DNA of 64,000 bases, taken from the NCBI GenBank assembly GCA_000711775.1, contig ARYC01002578.1, positions 25,687 to 89,686 on the forward strand, given 5' to 3'. Every line of letters starts with the position of its first letter. Within the stretch, counting starts at the first letter, position 1. A model generated the notes under the pieces. The model had not been told where the DNA came from, did no database searches, and saw nothing but the letters and a program-made list of their open reading frames with translations. This DNA is from Oxytricha trifallax (taxonomy: Eukaryota > Ciliophora > Spirotrichea > Sporadotrichida > Oxytrichidae). Both the position numbers and the translations under genes were made by a program. Below, piece after piece: positions 1 through 13,385 of the stretch.

Positions 1-3000
1 AGATTGAATAGAGAAGCATTATAGAATAAAAACAAAGGTTTAATGACATATTGAAAGCTCTTAATGAAAATAAATCCTCAATTATAATAATTCTATTATT
101 TTAAGATTTTAATTTATCTATTATATACAGCAAGAATTTCTGGAAAGGAGTTTAAATTTATTAATAGAAATATATAAAATTTAGAATAATTTTATCCCTT
201 TAAACATAGAATTCGAAAAGTTATTTCCTGATTTAAATTATAATAGACCCTACTCTTAATTAAAACAACTTTTGAATGATCAACTTCAAGACACTCTCGA
301 ACTTGAATAAAAACATAAAAGAAATTAAACTTCCTTTATATTAAATAACTTTAGTGCTACTTTTTAATATATTATTAACTTATTTTGTTTTATTATAAAC
401 AGATCTATAAACTTTAATATAAATATTTAGAATTTAAAATTTTACTTTGCCAAGCACCTCCTTTCCATAAATAAGTGCTAATACCTCCTAAAATGATTAA
501 AATTATCTAAATTAAGATCTTCAAGAATTAATGAATAAAAGCGAATATAATAAAAATTAAGAACTTAAGTAAATTTAAAGCAATAGATTCAAAACTATTG
601 AAGCTATAGAAAAATTAAATAGGCATTCTAAAAGCTAGGTAAAAAATCAATAATATAAGAGTAGAAATTACTTATAATTTTTTTAATTATATATGACAGT
701 TTAATTAATATTCTGAATAACTTTATAAGTCTATTTAACAAGATTTATTCAGATAATATTAATCTTAATAGCTAATTTTGTTAATAATCCTTCAAATATT
801 TTTGAATTTAAATAGATTTTTTTAATGATTATTGCGATATCAAACTTTACTAATATATAATTGAGAACATTATTTCTCATTTTTCTAATGTTTTAATAAT
901 AATCAGTGAAAATTTAAGAATAGATCACAAACAAATCAAGTTTAATCGCTCAAAAGTTAAATAATACTTTTGATGGTTTAAATTTTATTCCTAAAGTTTG
1001 TATAATAATATATTAAAATAATATTATTTAAATTATTAAATTATACTTCTACCTCAAGAAATATTCATAATAACAGCTATGATTTAACATTTTTAAAGTT
1101 ATTTATATGATAATGTTATTACAAGATTCAAGAAATTAAATGTTGTTAAACTATATATTGGAAAAATGTTTTTATGTTATTTTGTTATTTTTATATCTAT
1201 TATCTCAGGCAATTATTTTGCATCAATTTTTATTCTGTTAATTATGTACACTGGTGTTTAAAAGTTTAGAATATACAAATTCCTTTGGTTTAACTTGCTA
1301 CCAACTATTTTTGCTGTCTAATTTCCTTAAAAAATATATAATTTAATTCCTTACAGTTAGATATTTATATTAAAGACTTATATTTTCTATTAAAATTTGA
1401 GGGAAATTATTATAATATTTTCCCGCCAGTTTTATCATATTTCATAAATTCTAAGTCTAAGATTTTATCAATTCCTGAACTATCTCCCTGGCTTAATTAT
1501 TAAAGAATTTGTATTTAATCTGGAGACAACCCCATTTTATTGAATTTTATGAGTAACTCCTTCATGCTGTTTTCTTTGGAAAGAGATGTTTAATGTAAGT
1601 GATTTACATGAGCCTGCTTTTATAATTAAGATTTGGCACCTTTTTTTCTTTCAAATTAATAATAATGTATTTTAATATGATGGTTAAGAAATTGGGAATA
1701 AAATCTAAGATTAAACTACTATTGTATATAGTTTAGTTTTGTCTTTCCTTGAATGAAATATTCTGAAGATCTTTATTTTACTAATAAGCAATAACACTAT
1801 TAAGCAGAGGATATTACTAAGATATTAACTCACCCCCTTTAGAGTATATTTAGCTGTTCATCTAAGACAGAGCTCTTTGATAAAAAGTAGTGCTATTTTC
1901 TTGACTCTAAATTTACCCCTCTCCACTACCATATTGTTTGAGGTTATTGAAGAAATATTTCAGATTTGGTTCTAACGGGGTGGAATCTCGATGTCTTTTA
2001 ATTGAAAAATTATCAAGAATTCTGTAATTTTCATCGTGAGTTGATTTATTATGCTGTTACAGTTTTGATTTAGATTCGTCCTTCTTAATCTATTTTATAA
2101 TAATTAACAAAATAAAATTGCTCCTCAATTATTTACTATTATTATGAAATATTATCAAATTAATATATAGTATATAGATTAATCAGTTTCTGGCTTATAG
2201 AGTGGTGAATAATTTTATCACCTAGAGACCCTTGTAAAACACTGCTTTTATGCAAATTATTTCTAATTTACTAATATCTCTTACTTTTTAATTGAAGTTG
2301 GTCTTTGAACATTGAATATAGTTAGTTGTATTTGGTGAAAATTAAAAGGATAATTTTATATTATCTATTAAAGAAATGCTCAGAAATCTTTCTATAATTG
2401 TTTTCATTATGTATCTTCAATTATAAATAAATTATTCCCATAAAATTTAGTTTCCTCCATTTTAAGATTGATTGAATGATGATTGATTAAGTGGCGATTG
2501 AGTTGTACTCTCAAGTTAAGTATTCTTGCCCATATAAATAAAAATATATCTATATATGTACATTTAAACATATTATTTTTAAAATACTAATTTATTTATA
2601 GGCTACAGTATAAATTGCTTAGATTTAGTTTCATTTAACACAACATCCTAATTTTTTTCTTCTTTTTGCTGTTTATGCTTTAATTACTGCAAGAGTTTCT
2701 AATACAACAAAACTGGTGGTTTCTTGAAATTTTAAGTTTAATTGTTTTTGTAGTGAATGCTTGTAGATTTTGATCTAGGAGTGTGTGCTTGAAGTTATTA
2801 TTAGTTTAGCACTTGTTGTTAAGACTGCACATACTTTGAAAATTCATTAAAAATTAATAGGTATTTAGATATATAAAAAAATATAATTGAATCAAAAATT
2901 ATCAGTAAAAATGCTGAAATATTTATGAAAATAACTCTAATTAAAAAAACAATAAGTTTTAGTAAATTCATTTTCCTAAATAGATTATGGCTACAATATA

Positions 3001-6000
3001 GTTTAAACCTAGAACTTATTAGTTTCCTTGCCTAAATCTTGCTTATCTTGATAATAATTTGAAGGATCTAATTATGAAATATTATTTGGATTTTATATCG
3101 ATGCTTAGGATTGAATTAACATAGGATGGAATTAATGTTAAAATTTTATAAAAACTCATATTATTCTAATAGCTTATAAATTAAACAAATAATACATGTT
3201 GATTTGGGGATCCACTTGATGGATTCTAAGCAGAGAAACGTTTGTTCCTAAAGTTTAGATATTGGGTTTATGAGACTTGTGGAAGCATTCAAATTTACGA
3301 TTGATTAATTTAAAAATTAGGGGGGAGGAAGTTTCTTGCACAGGTTTATGATAAAAAAATAATTTTAGGGAAGTTTCCTGCACTAAAATATATTAAAAAT
3401 TGTTTGTTAAAAAATATCTATTACTGACTATTTGATATGTAATTTATCACAAACTTATAATCTCTTATAATGCAATGATTTTTTATTTAATTATAATTTT
3501 TTTAAAAAATTAAAAAATGTATTATTTTTATAGCATCTAATCCAATTTTATAGTGTAAATTTTATTATATTTATGTTATGCTTATATTTTAAAATGTAAA
3601 TTGAACACTTAACTAGTTAAGCTCTAATAATTAACTAACACTTTTCTCTTCAATTATTTTATCGTAAATTAATAGTTCTATTCGCAATTTTATGTAAAAT
3701 TTATAAAAATTACATATAAAAAGAAAAAGTGCAGGGAACTTCCTAGAGTGCAGGAAACTTCCTCCCCCAAAAATTATATGGGTTGCAATAAAAAAGATTT
3801 TTTAAATAATTAATTATACAAAATATAACATAATTTAAGATTGTATTTACTAAATACTACGTTACGATAATTTCATAAAAAATATTACCCAAAAATCGCT
3901 GATTATCTTCTTAATTTACTATTAATTCTATAAGTTAGGTGTATTGGATTTCTTTACAATGCGACTATTCTTTAGATCTATGTATGGTGATGTGCTCTGA
4001 GTGACTCTACTCCCCTATCTCATTATTTGTATATTTTCATCTTTTCGATACTCATCTCTAATCTCTGATTAATTTTAAAACACTCTTTTCTCGTCTTCAT
4101 CTGGCAACAAATTTTATTCATAATTTCTTAACAAACTGAAATTATTAACTTTGAAGTTTTAATTATTGATACTTTCGTCAAAACTAGGTGAAATGGTGCT
4201 TCTAATCCCTGGGGAGTACTAGAGTGGAACTTTTTAGGCTTTATTGAATGTGTAAATTTCCTATTCCAATTATCTAGGGGAAGTTTAAATTTAATGTTTT
4301 TGGGGTAAATTTGGCGTCTCATGTATAACCTTTGGTTTTTAAGTTTACTATTTTTGCTTGTTAATCTTTGGTTTTATGTTTTGCAATAGGTACTATAATA
4401 CATTTTTTAAAGTTTTTAATTTATAAAATGTTTAATTATAATTCTACAGAGGGATGTTTTAGAACGAACCTGAAGACTAGTGATTGAACAGCATAATTTA
4501 ATCTTAATTAGTGTTCTGAGATTGAATGGCGCTTCGTCTCCCTTCCAAAAATAGACAATCATTCTGCATCATTAAAGTCTGAGCGAATTGTGGAGCTTAA
4601 GTAAGCATAATATTTTATTTAAATTTTTATTGAATTTTTTAGGATTATTAATGGAAGGGTGGTTTTTATTGAAATTAGGGCAGCTTCTACTCTCAAATTT
4701 AAAGATATATATCTCTTTATGGCTTTATAATTAAAGCAGGAAATTCTCATGAAATTTTCGACTAATACTAATTAATATAATTGTATTTAAGTATTTTTTA
4801 ATAAATAAAGTTTATTGAGGATTTATATTTTGTAAAAATTTATTGAAAAATCTAATTCTTATGTTTAAAAGGAAAATGGAAGAATAAAATTTATATAAAA
4901 CTGTTCTTATTCAAAAATATTTTTAAAAAAAATTCATAAGAATATGAAGATAATAATTTTCATGGATTTCAAATATTTTATAAGATAAATAATTTACAAA
5001 TAAGAAATAGTTCCATAAATTAATTATGGCCCATAATATTTTTGTAGAAAATTTAATTACCTCCCAATTATTTATTTTGAGTTTTCAAGTCTGCTAATAC
5101 TTAAAGTTGATTAGAATTATCGAGAGCAAATTAATCTTATTTAAATTTCTATTAATTTTGAGAGCCAGTCTTTTTATCTAAAATTTAAGGAAATTAAGAA
5201 GGTTTTAACTAAGAACTTGCTCTGATTGGAATTTATGATTTTAAAGCTTAATTATTGTTATCTGATTGAGGAGGATTAATATAGTTTTATTATTCATATC
5301 ATTGACTGGATTAATGTTTGATTTTCCTAATGTCTTTTGGAGTTTATAATTAAGAAAAAATATTTACTTATATCTTCGAGTTACATTTTGATTGAAATAT
5401 TCAAGCATTTGACTGTCTTCAAGTCCTTTCAATTTTTATTGTTTTCTTAAATCCTACAATTTTGTATCCTCTTAAGTTTAATCTTGATTTTGATGCTATT
5501 TCTATAATGATTTAGATCTATTCTCAAAATTAGTTTATTAATTTGGATACTATGTTTAACTATACAATCCCACTGTTCTTCGTCTGTTATCATTCCAAGA
5601 ACTCAAGGGAGGGGAGTTGTACATCTCCTAATATTCAATAAGATTATTATTTGTGTTAGATTACTCAAAATTTTACTGATTTTCGTGATTTTGTTAACTT
5701 TATACCATCGAACCTAACTATCGTTTATCGTTTAAATTAGGCATTAAATGATTAAAATATCAAAGTTGTGGCATTTAAATCAATATTACAATAAATTTGA
5801 CATAATAAAATATAGGCGTAACCTAACTTTAAGCGGTTGATTCATTTTACTTTAAAACAGAATTCTATTGCGTTTTCAATCTGAAACCAGTGGAACCTAT
5901 CATTAAATTTGACTTGGGGGTCTTGGGAAATTATTCATTCACGTTAATTATTATTTTTCTTAAAAAGCCATTGTTTTACTATTGTATTTATGATAAATCC

Positions 6001-9000
6001 ATTCTAAAATTCTACAATTTATTTAATTATAATCTTATAAATATTATGAAGTAATAGTTTTAAATGATGTTTATATAATTTATGACATATTTTTTCACAA
6101 AATTAATCCCAAATTTAATGAACAATTAAATATAAAATAAAATATTTACTATAAATTAGTTTATATTTTTATAGCTATGATTTAGACAATAATCTTTCAG
6201 GTAACTTAAGAAAACCTAACGCCAATTTAAGATCCCAATCGATAAACCAAACTTCAAGAAATTTAGATCAATTAAACTAAACCACTGTATCAGATAAATT
6301 TAAAACTACTCTAAAACCTTCTAAAGCAGACTAATTCTATCAAAAATACGCTAATTTAATATTATTATTATTTAGAATTATTTTATATTAATCATGATTA
6401 ATACTATCATTAATTATAACTATTATTTATGTTTCACCTAAAAATATATTATTTATTTGTTTATAAATACGAAGACCTACTTCTTCCATAATTAAACAAA
6501 ATAAGGGGAGAGTCTCAGATTGGCTATCAATAGTATTTTAATGAATATTTCAGCACTAAGACAACAACCTAGAATATAATGGAGACAATTAACAATAAAA
6601 TAAAAGGGGCTGCTGAGTTAAGCATGAAAAGCATGGCCAGGAGAAAAATTATCAAAAATGGAGGTAAAAATCTATATAATTATAATATAAAATATCAATA
6701 ATCTTAAACATAATAAAGATGTTATTCAAATCTTAAAATGTCTTATTATATACAAATATTGTCTAGTATTATATATATAATTCAATCTAAGTGAAAGTTT
6801 GAGGAAAGTAGATTTAAGACAAGAAAGTGACATATTAATTAAAGATATAATTACTTAAGATAATTCAAACGATATGTAAGAGTTGAACCACTTCCTTATC
6901 TAAGATAATCAATAAAACATTTAAGAAAATAGCAATCAATATTAGTGTAAGATATCAGGAAATGAATCCAGTAATTCAATAGAACTTTAGAATGAATCTG
7001 ATTAAGAATATTGGGAGATAGACCCAAAAGACGAAGATTTCGATGAAGTTTAAGAGGGAACCTCACAGCTCCAAAGTAAACATGAAGCCTATCTCAAATT
7101 ACACTCATAAAACTTATCAACTCATATCTAGAATTACCTCAATAAAATTGAAAAAGGTTAAGAAATTCAAATTAATGAGAGAATTTCAGATTTGGGATTA
7201 ATGGCTTTTGAGAGGAAATAATTTATCAAATCTCTGCATAAATTGAAGAAAGCTTTTTAAATATAGTTTAGACAGGTGCAATTTATGAGTAAAATTAAAT
7301 GCAAGGAAGTTGTTGAGTAGATGTTTGAAACTATAAGTCAGCTTTTTGCAGGAGAAGTAAAAGAGGTTGTTGACCAATACATTTTAACATATTATTTATC
7401 GAATTAAAATTATTGAGATTATAACTTTAATATAGAATTAGATACTCTTAGATGAAGAAATAAAGTGAGTAAATGTAAAAAGACTTGAAAAGAATGACTC
7501 AGATATGTAAAACTCAAGAAGAGTAGATAATCTTTAGGGATAGACACTATGAAGTGATTCCCTGCAAGTTTCTAGATTTATTTGAAGATCCTTCAATATT
7601 TGCTCCTCATAACCATTAAAACCCTAATAATCTCTCCAAATTCAAGCTTACAGAGTAAGATATCGCAGATCACAACTCAATTCTTAAAGAGCCATTAGAA
7701 TTTTATTCAGGCTACATGCAAATCTCTATGAATAGCAAGGATGAAATCATTGAATCAGAGCTCACGAAACTTTACTATAAAGAAATCAAAAGCTATAAAG
7801 AGAAGCTAGAATTTAAAGACAATGAAATTTAATCACTAAGATAGGTTTTGGATGTATACATATCTGATTAGGAGAAAATGAACAAGGAATTAACTATATT
7901 AAAAGATGAATTAAGACTTAAGATTAAAGATGCAGAGAATGAACAAGCCAGGTTTCAAGTCAAGTACAGGAAAATATATAACGATTATAATAAAAGTATG
8001 GATAAGGTGAGAGGGGAATATCGAGAGTATAGGTAGTTCACTGAAATTGAATTGTAAGTATAGGATTAATGTATTCAAAAACTCCAAAATTCTTTGAGGT
8101 CATCAGCAGATGAACTACAGCTTGTCAAAATTGTCTTGTCAATACCTAGGCTAAGAAACTCGCTCAATCAGTTTGATTTGAGGAATTCAACTCATTCTGA
8201 TATCATTTCTTAACTTCATGAGATCATTAGAGCTTCCAAGACTGGATCTAGAGTAACAAATATTCTACCCAATATTTCACCGGATATTCATGAGCTCTCC
8301 TCTTTTGGTGGCATGAATTCGTAAATGACTCACTCAAAGGCTTTTGAAAATTATGAAGCTTACATTCATTAGTCATCACAAGTGCTCAAAGATTAAACAA
8401 TTGACAATGAAGACTTGACAAATAAAAATTAGTCCATGGTTATGTTAGGGATGAGCCCATTTGAAAATTCAAATACAAACATAGGTAAACTCATTTAAAT
8501 TAATTAAAAGTATATGTGAAGTAAAAAAAAATTAAAACTCATTGCTTTGATTTTTAGATGTAATTTTATCATTGATTTAAATATTTACAAACTATTATAT
8601 ATTTACATTAACTAAAATAAATATGTAATTTTCAATTAAAATTAGATTAAATTATTTTGAGAATTGTTATTTAAAAATAATTGCTTATCTTTTATGCCTT
8701 CATTAAATTTTATATATATTATTGGAGTTATAGAAACAATAGCTCCTTAGATAACACTCTAAATAACTCTTTGAAGAAAATAAACATGTTTAATACTACA
8801 AATTAGGTATCGAGCCACAAGAGATCGCCTTCACATAACCTAATCAATTTTACAGGTGCTGATTCAGTAAAATTGCCCAAGTTAATATATCAATAGTAAA
8901 ACCCAATAATTTAAATATAATATATAAATTTATAGTAAAAGTATTATAATTTTTAAAGAAAAGTTATTATAGAAAGATTATATTTGAGAATATAATATTA

Positions 9001-9648
9001 ATAATTGATAGAAATTGTTTTATCGTTCCTTATGTTAATATCAATATATATATATCTATATAATTTAATTGGTTTTAGCAGCATAGTTTGAGGAAAATAG
9101 GGGGTGATAAGTACGAAATAGCCAATAAAATTGATGATCATTAAACTAAAATGTTATTAAACAAAATTTAGATGTCTCCCAATCAAAATATTAGGCAACT
9201 TATAATAGCTTGATAAATCTCAATTTCTTTTTATTTCGAGAAGATTTATTTTTAATCCCTCAAATTAATCTCAATACTTTTAAATAAAATAAAACTATAT
9301 TGTTTTATTTTTAATCAAATGATGCTGTCTACGAACTACCATAGCACAATTAGGAACTCATCATCCATCAAGAAATCAGATATTGGTAGTCCGATTTTAA
9401 TAAAAAACGACTATGATAAGAATATGATTTAAAATTAATTTTAACAGAAGAATATTGGATCAAGTAGGGATTTTCATATTACTCTTAACAGCTCAGTTAA
9501 TGATATTTATTTAAAATTATTTATCAATAAAATGTTTGGTGGAAATTAAAGTAAGTAATTAAATGATGGAAATGGAATGAATTTCACATTGGGTAATTTT
9601 GGATTTAAGGAGTCTATGACTATTAGTAGTAAGGATCAATAAGAATGA
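1..9648 (+). CDS. Large coiled-coil protein, 5' end outside window, split by at least seven IESs
   Basis: I do not recognise this protein. With TAA and TAG as Gln and the IESs listed separately removed, one frame runs from the window start to TGA at 9646-9648. A GT-AG intron (354-402) joins in phase. The early part is Asn/Ser/Gln-rich; the middle (about 6790-8480) is charged and heptad-like (for example YYKEIKSYKEKLEF and KDNEIQSLRQVL), so a coiled coil is likely; the tail is again Asn/Ser-rich and low in complexity. MDSs seen: 1-670, 1038-1086, 6173-6350, 6465-6674, 6784-7380, 7442-8481, 8734 to about 8890, about 9080-9187 and 9313-9648. The junction between 8890 and 9080 is unresolved; a TAG pointer or a GT-AG intron would both work. 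The first MDS may itself be split near 100-140. No enzymatic motif is visible. A structural or cytoskeletal role is only a guess. Confidence 0.75.
671..1043. other. IES, pointer AAATTA
   Basis: The direct repeat AAATTA lies at 665-670 and 1038-1043. Removing the 373 bp with one copy joins ...KSRN to YTSTS... in frame in the coiled-coil gene. The removed DNA is AT-rich and shows no gene. Confidence 0.7.
1330..5815 (+). pseudogene. Decayed or heavily interrupted coding sequence inside the 5.1-kb IES
   Basis: Several plus-strand stretches look protein-like, with locally higher GC: about 1335-1600, 1745-1940, 1950-2100, 2185-2480, 2640-2860, 2985-3320 continuing at 3777-4000, 4009-4440, 4480-4800 and 5025-5810. 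Hydrophobic runs suggest a membrane protein (for example LLFMLQLLQEF and SLIVFVVNACRF). Several neighbours continue each other only after a one- or two-base shift, so this looks like a decayed gene. A possible intact GT-AG intron (about 4601-4643) joins two coding-like parts in phase. With TGA as the only stop, chance open frames of 50-80 codons are common in such AT-rich DNA, so individual segments are weak evidence; their shared strand and composition are the stronger argument. I recognise no family. Confidence 0.4.
3320..3768. mobile_element. MITE-like inverted-repeat element with 8-bp target duplication
   Basis: The element starts GGGGGGAGGAAGTTTCTTGC and ends with the near-exact reverse complement (…GAAACTTCCTCCCCC). 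A second inverted motif (GGGAAGTTTCCTGCAC near 3368 and GTGCAGGGAACTTCC near 3729) lies just inside. It is flanked by AAAAATTA at 3312-3319 and 3769-3776, an 8-bp duplication of the kind made by hAT-type transposases. At 449 bp with no open frame it would be non-autonomous. Removing it with one AAAAATTA makes the coding-like frame of the host relic gene continuous (…DQFKN to YMGCNKK…). Confidence 0.75.
6351..6471. other. IES, pointer AAATACG
   Basis: AAATACG lies at 6344-6350 and 6465-6471. Excision of 121 bp joins …DQFYQKY to EDLLLPQ… in frame in the coiled-coil gene. Confidence 0.85.
6675..6789. other. IES, pointer AATCTA
   Basis: AATCTA lies at 6669-6674 and 6784-6789. Excision of 115 bp joins …KNGGKNL to SESLRKV… in frame. 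Confidence 0.85.
7381..7445. other. IES, pointer ATAC
   Basis: ATAC lies at 7377-7380 and 7442-7445. Excision of 65 bp joins …EVVDQY to SQMKKQ… in frame. Confidence 0.75.
8482..8738. other. IES, pointer AAACA
   Basis: AAACA lies at 8477-8481 and 8734-8738. Excision of 257 bp joins …ENSNTN to NSSLDN… in frame. Confidence 0.75.
9188..9319. other. IES, pointer AATCAAA
   Basis: AATCAAA lies at 9181-9187 and 9313-9319. Excision of 132 bp joins …KIQMSPNQ to MMLSTN… in frame, skipping a TGA at 9209-9211. Confidence 0.85.
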
Positions 9649-11230
9649 TTGAGAAATATAATATTTACTAATTATATGGAAAAATCTTTTAATTTCTTAA
9701 TCCTGATTAAGTATTATAACAATTTGAGATATATATTTTAGAATAATACTGTTTTTTTTATATTTTTAAATACAGCTTATTTGATTAAATAATCTTTAAA
9801 AATATAAATCTTTTTCAAGATATCTCTCTTATTTCTTATTTTATATATTTTTATAAATGGTAAATATTCATTTAAACGATAAAATCTTTTTTAAAAATCA
9901 AGTCTTTAATTTATATTACAAAATATTTATATTAATTGATTTGGATTTTTCACTATAAATAGTTGCTAAACACTTTTTTGAATTTATAGATTAATGAAAT
10001 TTAATCATAAAATTATTTATTAAAATTCTATTTCTAACTCTTATTTTGTATATTTTTTATTAAGAAATTCAAATGTCTGTAAATTATTAATTTATTTAAA
10101 CAGAAAATTCAATTTTGATTTGTTGAATTTTTATATTATTGAAAAAGAGTATAAATTCTTATCTATTATAAATAAATACAAAATAGATATAAACAAATTT
10201 CACTTTTTGTAATTCATTCTTTCAAGATATTGTAGTAATACATTTGAATCAAGAATAAAGAATTAATTACATTTAATTACTTAGTTAAATTTCTTTTTAT
10301 TCTAAATTTCTCCTAAATAAACCATTAATAATGTATAGTTTAGTTTATTTAATAAAAATTTAAGATTTAATCATAGATGAAAAGAAAAATACTAATCACC
10401 AGATATACCTATTGTCCATAATATTTTAAATCCTCTTTGCGTTCAAATTAATATTAATACATTATAATTTAATCAAACTAAGCGTTAGGAGTTCATGTTG
10501 TGATAATTTAAAAGTACTCGAAAATCTGCACTTTATAGTTACAAGTTACATAAAATCAATTAATGAGATGAAATCAAAAGAATTCTAATTCAATTTAAAA
10601 TGTTAAAGTTGCAATGAGTGGGGAGCTATTTTTTTAATATAAATTTGCAACTTTAAAATTTTATACGTTAACAAACACCTCAAAAAAGTAAATATTTTAT
10701 GAAAAATATAATTCAAGAATTCTTTCTCTTTGCTTAAAACATAGACAGCATAGATAAATAATTGATTTCTTTTTGGATTTTAGGGTCATATGAATTATTA
10801 TTTTATTAATCATTCAAAATTTATAAATAGATTTTATCAAACCAGATGTAGATATAATTATATATTTACTAAATTTCTTTCGTTTCATTAAGGTATTTAA
10901 AAAACATTAATTTAATTGATAGAATCTAACTACAAAAAACAAGTTCCTAAATATGCTTGTTTTTGAAATTATACTTATAATTAGCAAATGCTATTATCAA
11001 TAAAAGTTATATTTTATAAACATTAATAAGCTATATAAGATTGAGAGTGATTATATTTAAGTTTAATAATTATTAAAACTAAGTCTTAGATACAATAAAA
11101 TAATTGCATTAGAAGAGATGGCATTCTAACAGTAATTATCGTATCTTTTTTCAATGATGAAACCTCTTCTAGGTTATTATAAATTAAAATACAAATTAGT
11201 TTATGTTTAAAACTATTAAAATACAAATTA
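9649..11230. other. Gene-free AT-rich region
   Basis: This 1.6-kb stretch between the coiled-coil gene and the paralogue cluster is very AT-rich with homopolymer runs. I see no convincing coding frame, RNA gene or repeat structure. It is probably germline-limited spacer plus flanking untranslated sequence. Confidence 0.5.
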
Positions 11231-11744
11231 TCATTAAATTTATCTGATAAAACTGATCAATCCTGCAACACCTGCAAGTCTCATGTAGTGTTAACCTTCC
11301 TAAGCGCTAGTGATAGTGGGAGTTAGGCCATTAAGTCTAGCAAATTTATCTTTTAATATTAAGTAGATTAGATCTTTATGACAGTTTCTGTGCAATATGA
11401 TATCTTTGATATCATCGTAGTTGTGTTCTCTTAGGAGTATCTGTATCTGGAGGTTTGAGTTTGCGTGCTCCTGCTTGGTTATGTCACTGTCATAATTTTA
11501 TTGTACATTTACTCTATAGAGTTTAAATTAAAGAGTTGTCTTCAATTTGAGTATAAATCTTTAATTATCATCGATAGGATTCTTGTCAGTGTCACTTAAG
11601 AAGTTTTCATATGCTTAAATGCAGGCAGAATGCTAAAAATTATTAAGATAAAATAAATTATACCTCATTGACTAAATCTTAGTCGACGTGGCTCAACACT
11701 TATTGACCGAAAGTTATTAAGTTGTTTTATGGTTTGGTCTACAT
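11231..11744 (-). CDS. Tandem paralogue 1, unknown ~150-residue protein
   Basis: I do not recognise the family. The frame starts at ATG 11744 (MQTKPQNNL) and ends at TGA 11231. It contains one 31-bp GT-AG intron (11633-11663) at the position shared by the paralogues. After the intron, HSACIQAYENF aligns with HEEEVKRYDEF and HNEEIKRYDDF of copies 3 and 4, followed by a shared block ending in YR-VNVQ / NKVNLQ and a helical C-terminal part. It ends in a hydrophobic segment (AGVAGLISFI). This copy is the most diverged of the four. No IES is needed to read it. Confidence 0.7.
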
Positions 11745-13385
11745 TTCCAATCTGATTTATATTATATGATGAATATTTTTTCTCTCTTTATTATAATGAA
11801 AATTGCTAAATATTCAAATGAAAGATAATCATTATTATATAGTCATTATATTTCAATTATTTTGTATGATAATCAGTTAATTTTATTTATATATTAAGAA
11901 AGAATAATCATAATTAATATATTACTTATTATATATTAATTGATAATATTGTAAATTAAGATAATTTTGATTTGTAGTTTAATTATATGATATAATTTCT
12001 TAATTCATTTTTAATACTATAAATTTTTTTATTTCAGTTGATTTGGAAATTACAAATTTAATGAGAAAATCTTTGAATTTGCTAGAATACTGAAATCTTA
12101 ATTTTTTAATTTATCAGCTTTTGCATTTATACAATCTTGACACTTTCTCATCAAAATTAAAATTCATTTGTAATTCATATTATAATTGAATGAATTTGAT
12201 TATATACATATCGAAAAAATGCCTGTCACATATTAATATTTCCTTCTTTGGCTATTTGTTAAGGGATTGCTAAATATTTTCATACTTACACTAATCTGAT
12301 GTTTGTACCACAACTAATCTTACCAGGTGTATTATATTTATTAAATTTAATTAAAGAAAAGATTTTTATATTTTATTAATTTAAAATGTCAAGTTGTCCT
12401 TTAATTTGACATTAATATATATTTTTTTTATATTATAATTGTTGTTTTAGAGTTTTTAATTTTGTAATTATCATAATTAATGTAATAAGCTATATATCTC
12501 TAACTTTAAATTATTTTCTTGCTTTTATTCCATCTTAACCTTTTTTTTAATTTTTTAAATATCACATTTAAAATTCATGGAAATATTTCAATTCATATTT
12601 TAATTTTTCTAAGTTTGATATAGTAAACTATTAACGATTATAAGTATAGATATAAAAAATCTATATAATCTTATCAATTAAATATTTGAAAAAATACTAA
12701 ATCTTTTTTTTATTTTTGAAGATTTTAGACTTAAAATTTACAGATAAACTTTTTGATTTTGCGAATAATTTGAAGAAATTTTATTAATTATAAATTTATG
12801 ACAATTGAATATAAAAATAGCTTGATCATAGTATAATTAATACAAATAAAGATAAATGGAGGTTGAAAGTTATATAAGACATTCATATTTTTATAGAAAT
12901 TTACAACTTCTTACAGTGCTTTTGAATTATGTGTGTGAAATAAAGAACGATATAAATCGATCAGAAAATTAAAGAATTCAAGTATCTATATGATTAAAAT
13001 CAAACGAATATGAATTAAATTCAATCATAAAAATATTAAGATTTAATTAACTTTAAGACACATTATGCATTATTATTACAATAAAACTAATCTTATTGCA
13101 TGGAAAATCAATTATAATAAAATAAAATGAATTATTAACATCATTGGCAAATAAAAATTAGCTGGATAATTGTGATAAATCAATAAGAAAATTGCCATTT
13201 ATTTTATTTAAATTAATTTTATATTGAGAGTTATGTTAAGTATATCAAAATTTGAAATGAAATTAATTTCTTAATAAGATTATGCGATGCCTTTAAATGA
13301 AGTTTTAATAATTTAAAAAATATTCCACGATATTTAGATATTTAAAAAAAATTTAGAAAATTAAAATATTCTTGATTAATTTATT
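11745..13385. other. Spacer of the ~2.1-kb tandem unit
   Basis: AT-rich spacer between paralogues 1 and 2. No gene is visible. Gene-to-gene distances along the cluster (2155, 2029 and 2110 bp between stop codons) point to an ancient tandem duplication, though this spacer has diverged beyond easy alignment by eye. Confidence 0.45.

Larger units (their letters stand above)
1087..6184. other. Giant 5.1-kb IES, 12-bp pointer AGCTATGATTTA
   Basis: AGCTATGATTTA occurs at 1075-1086 and again at 6173-6184. Joining at the repeat keeps one frame (…HNNSYDLDNN…), linking a tiny MDS (1038-1086) to the main body of the coiled-coil gene. The 5098 bp between are not gene-free: they hold coding-like but frameshifted plus-strand stretches and a small inverted-repeat element (annotated separately). 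A 12-base match in the correct phase is unlikely by chance, but the link rests on this repeat and the frame alone. Confidence 0.6.

Noticed and set aside
1335..1600. Calling each open stretch in the 5.1-kb IES a separate gene
   Set aside because: With only TGA as stop, 50-80-codon frames arise by chance in this AT content; several neighbours need frameshifts to connect, so they are reported as one relic.
4128..4322. Minus-strand 64-codon standard-code frame as a gene
   Set aside because: The plus strand is open in the ciliate code over the same DNA and fits neighbouring coding-like segments; the minus frame has no independent support.
8870..9085. Firm IES call in the coiled-coil gene
   Set aside because: A 3-bp TAG pointer and a GT-AG intron both keep the frame, so the boundary was left unresolved.
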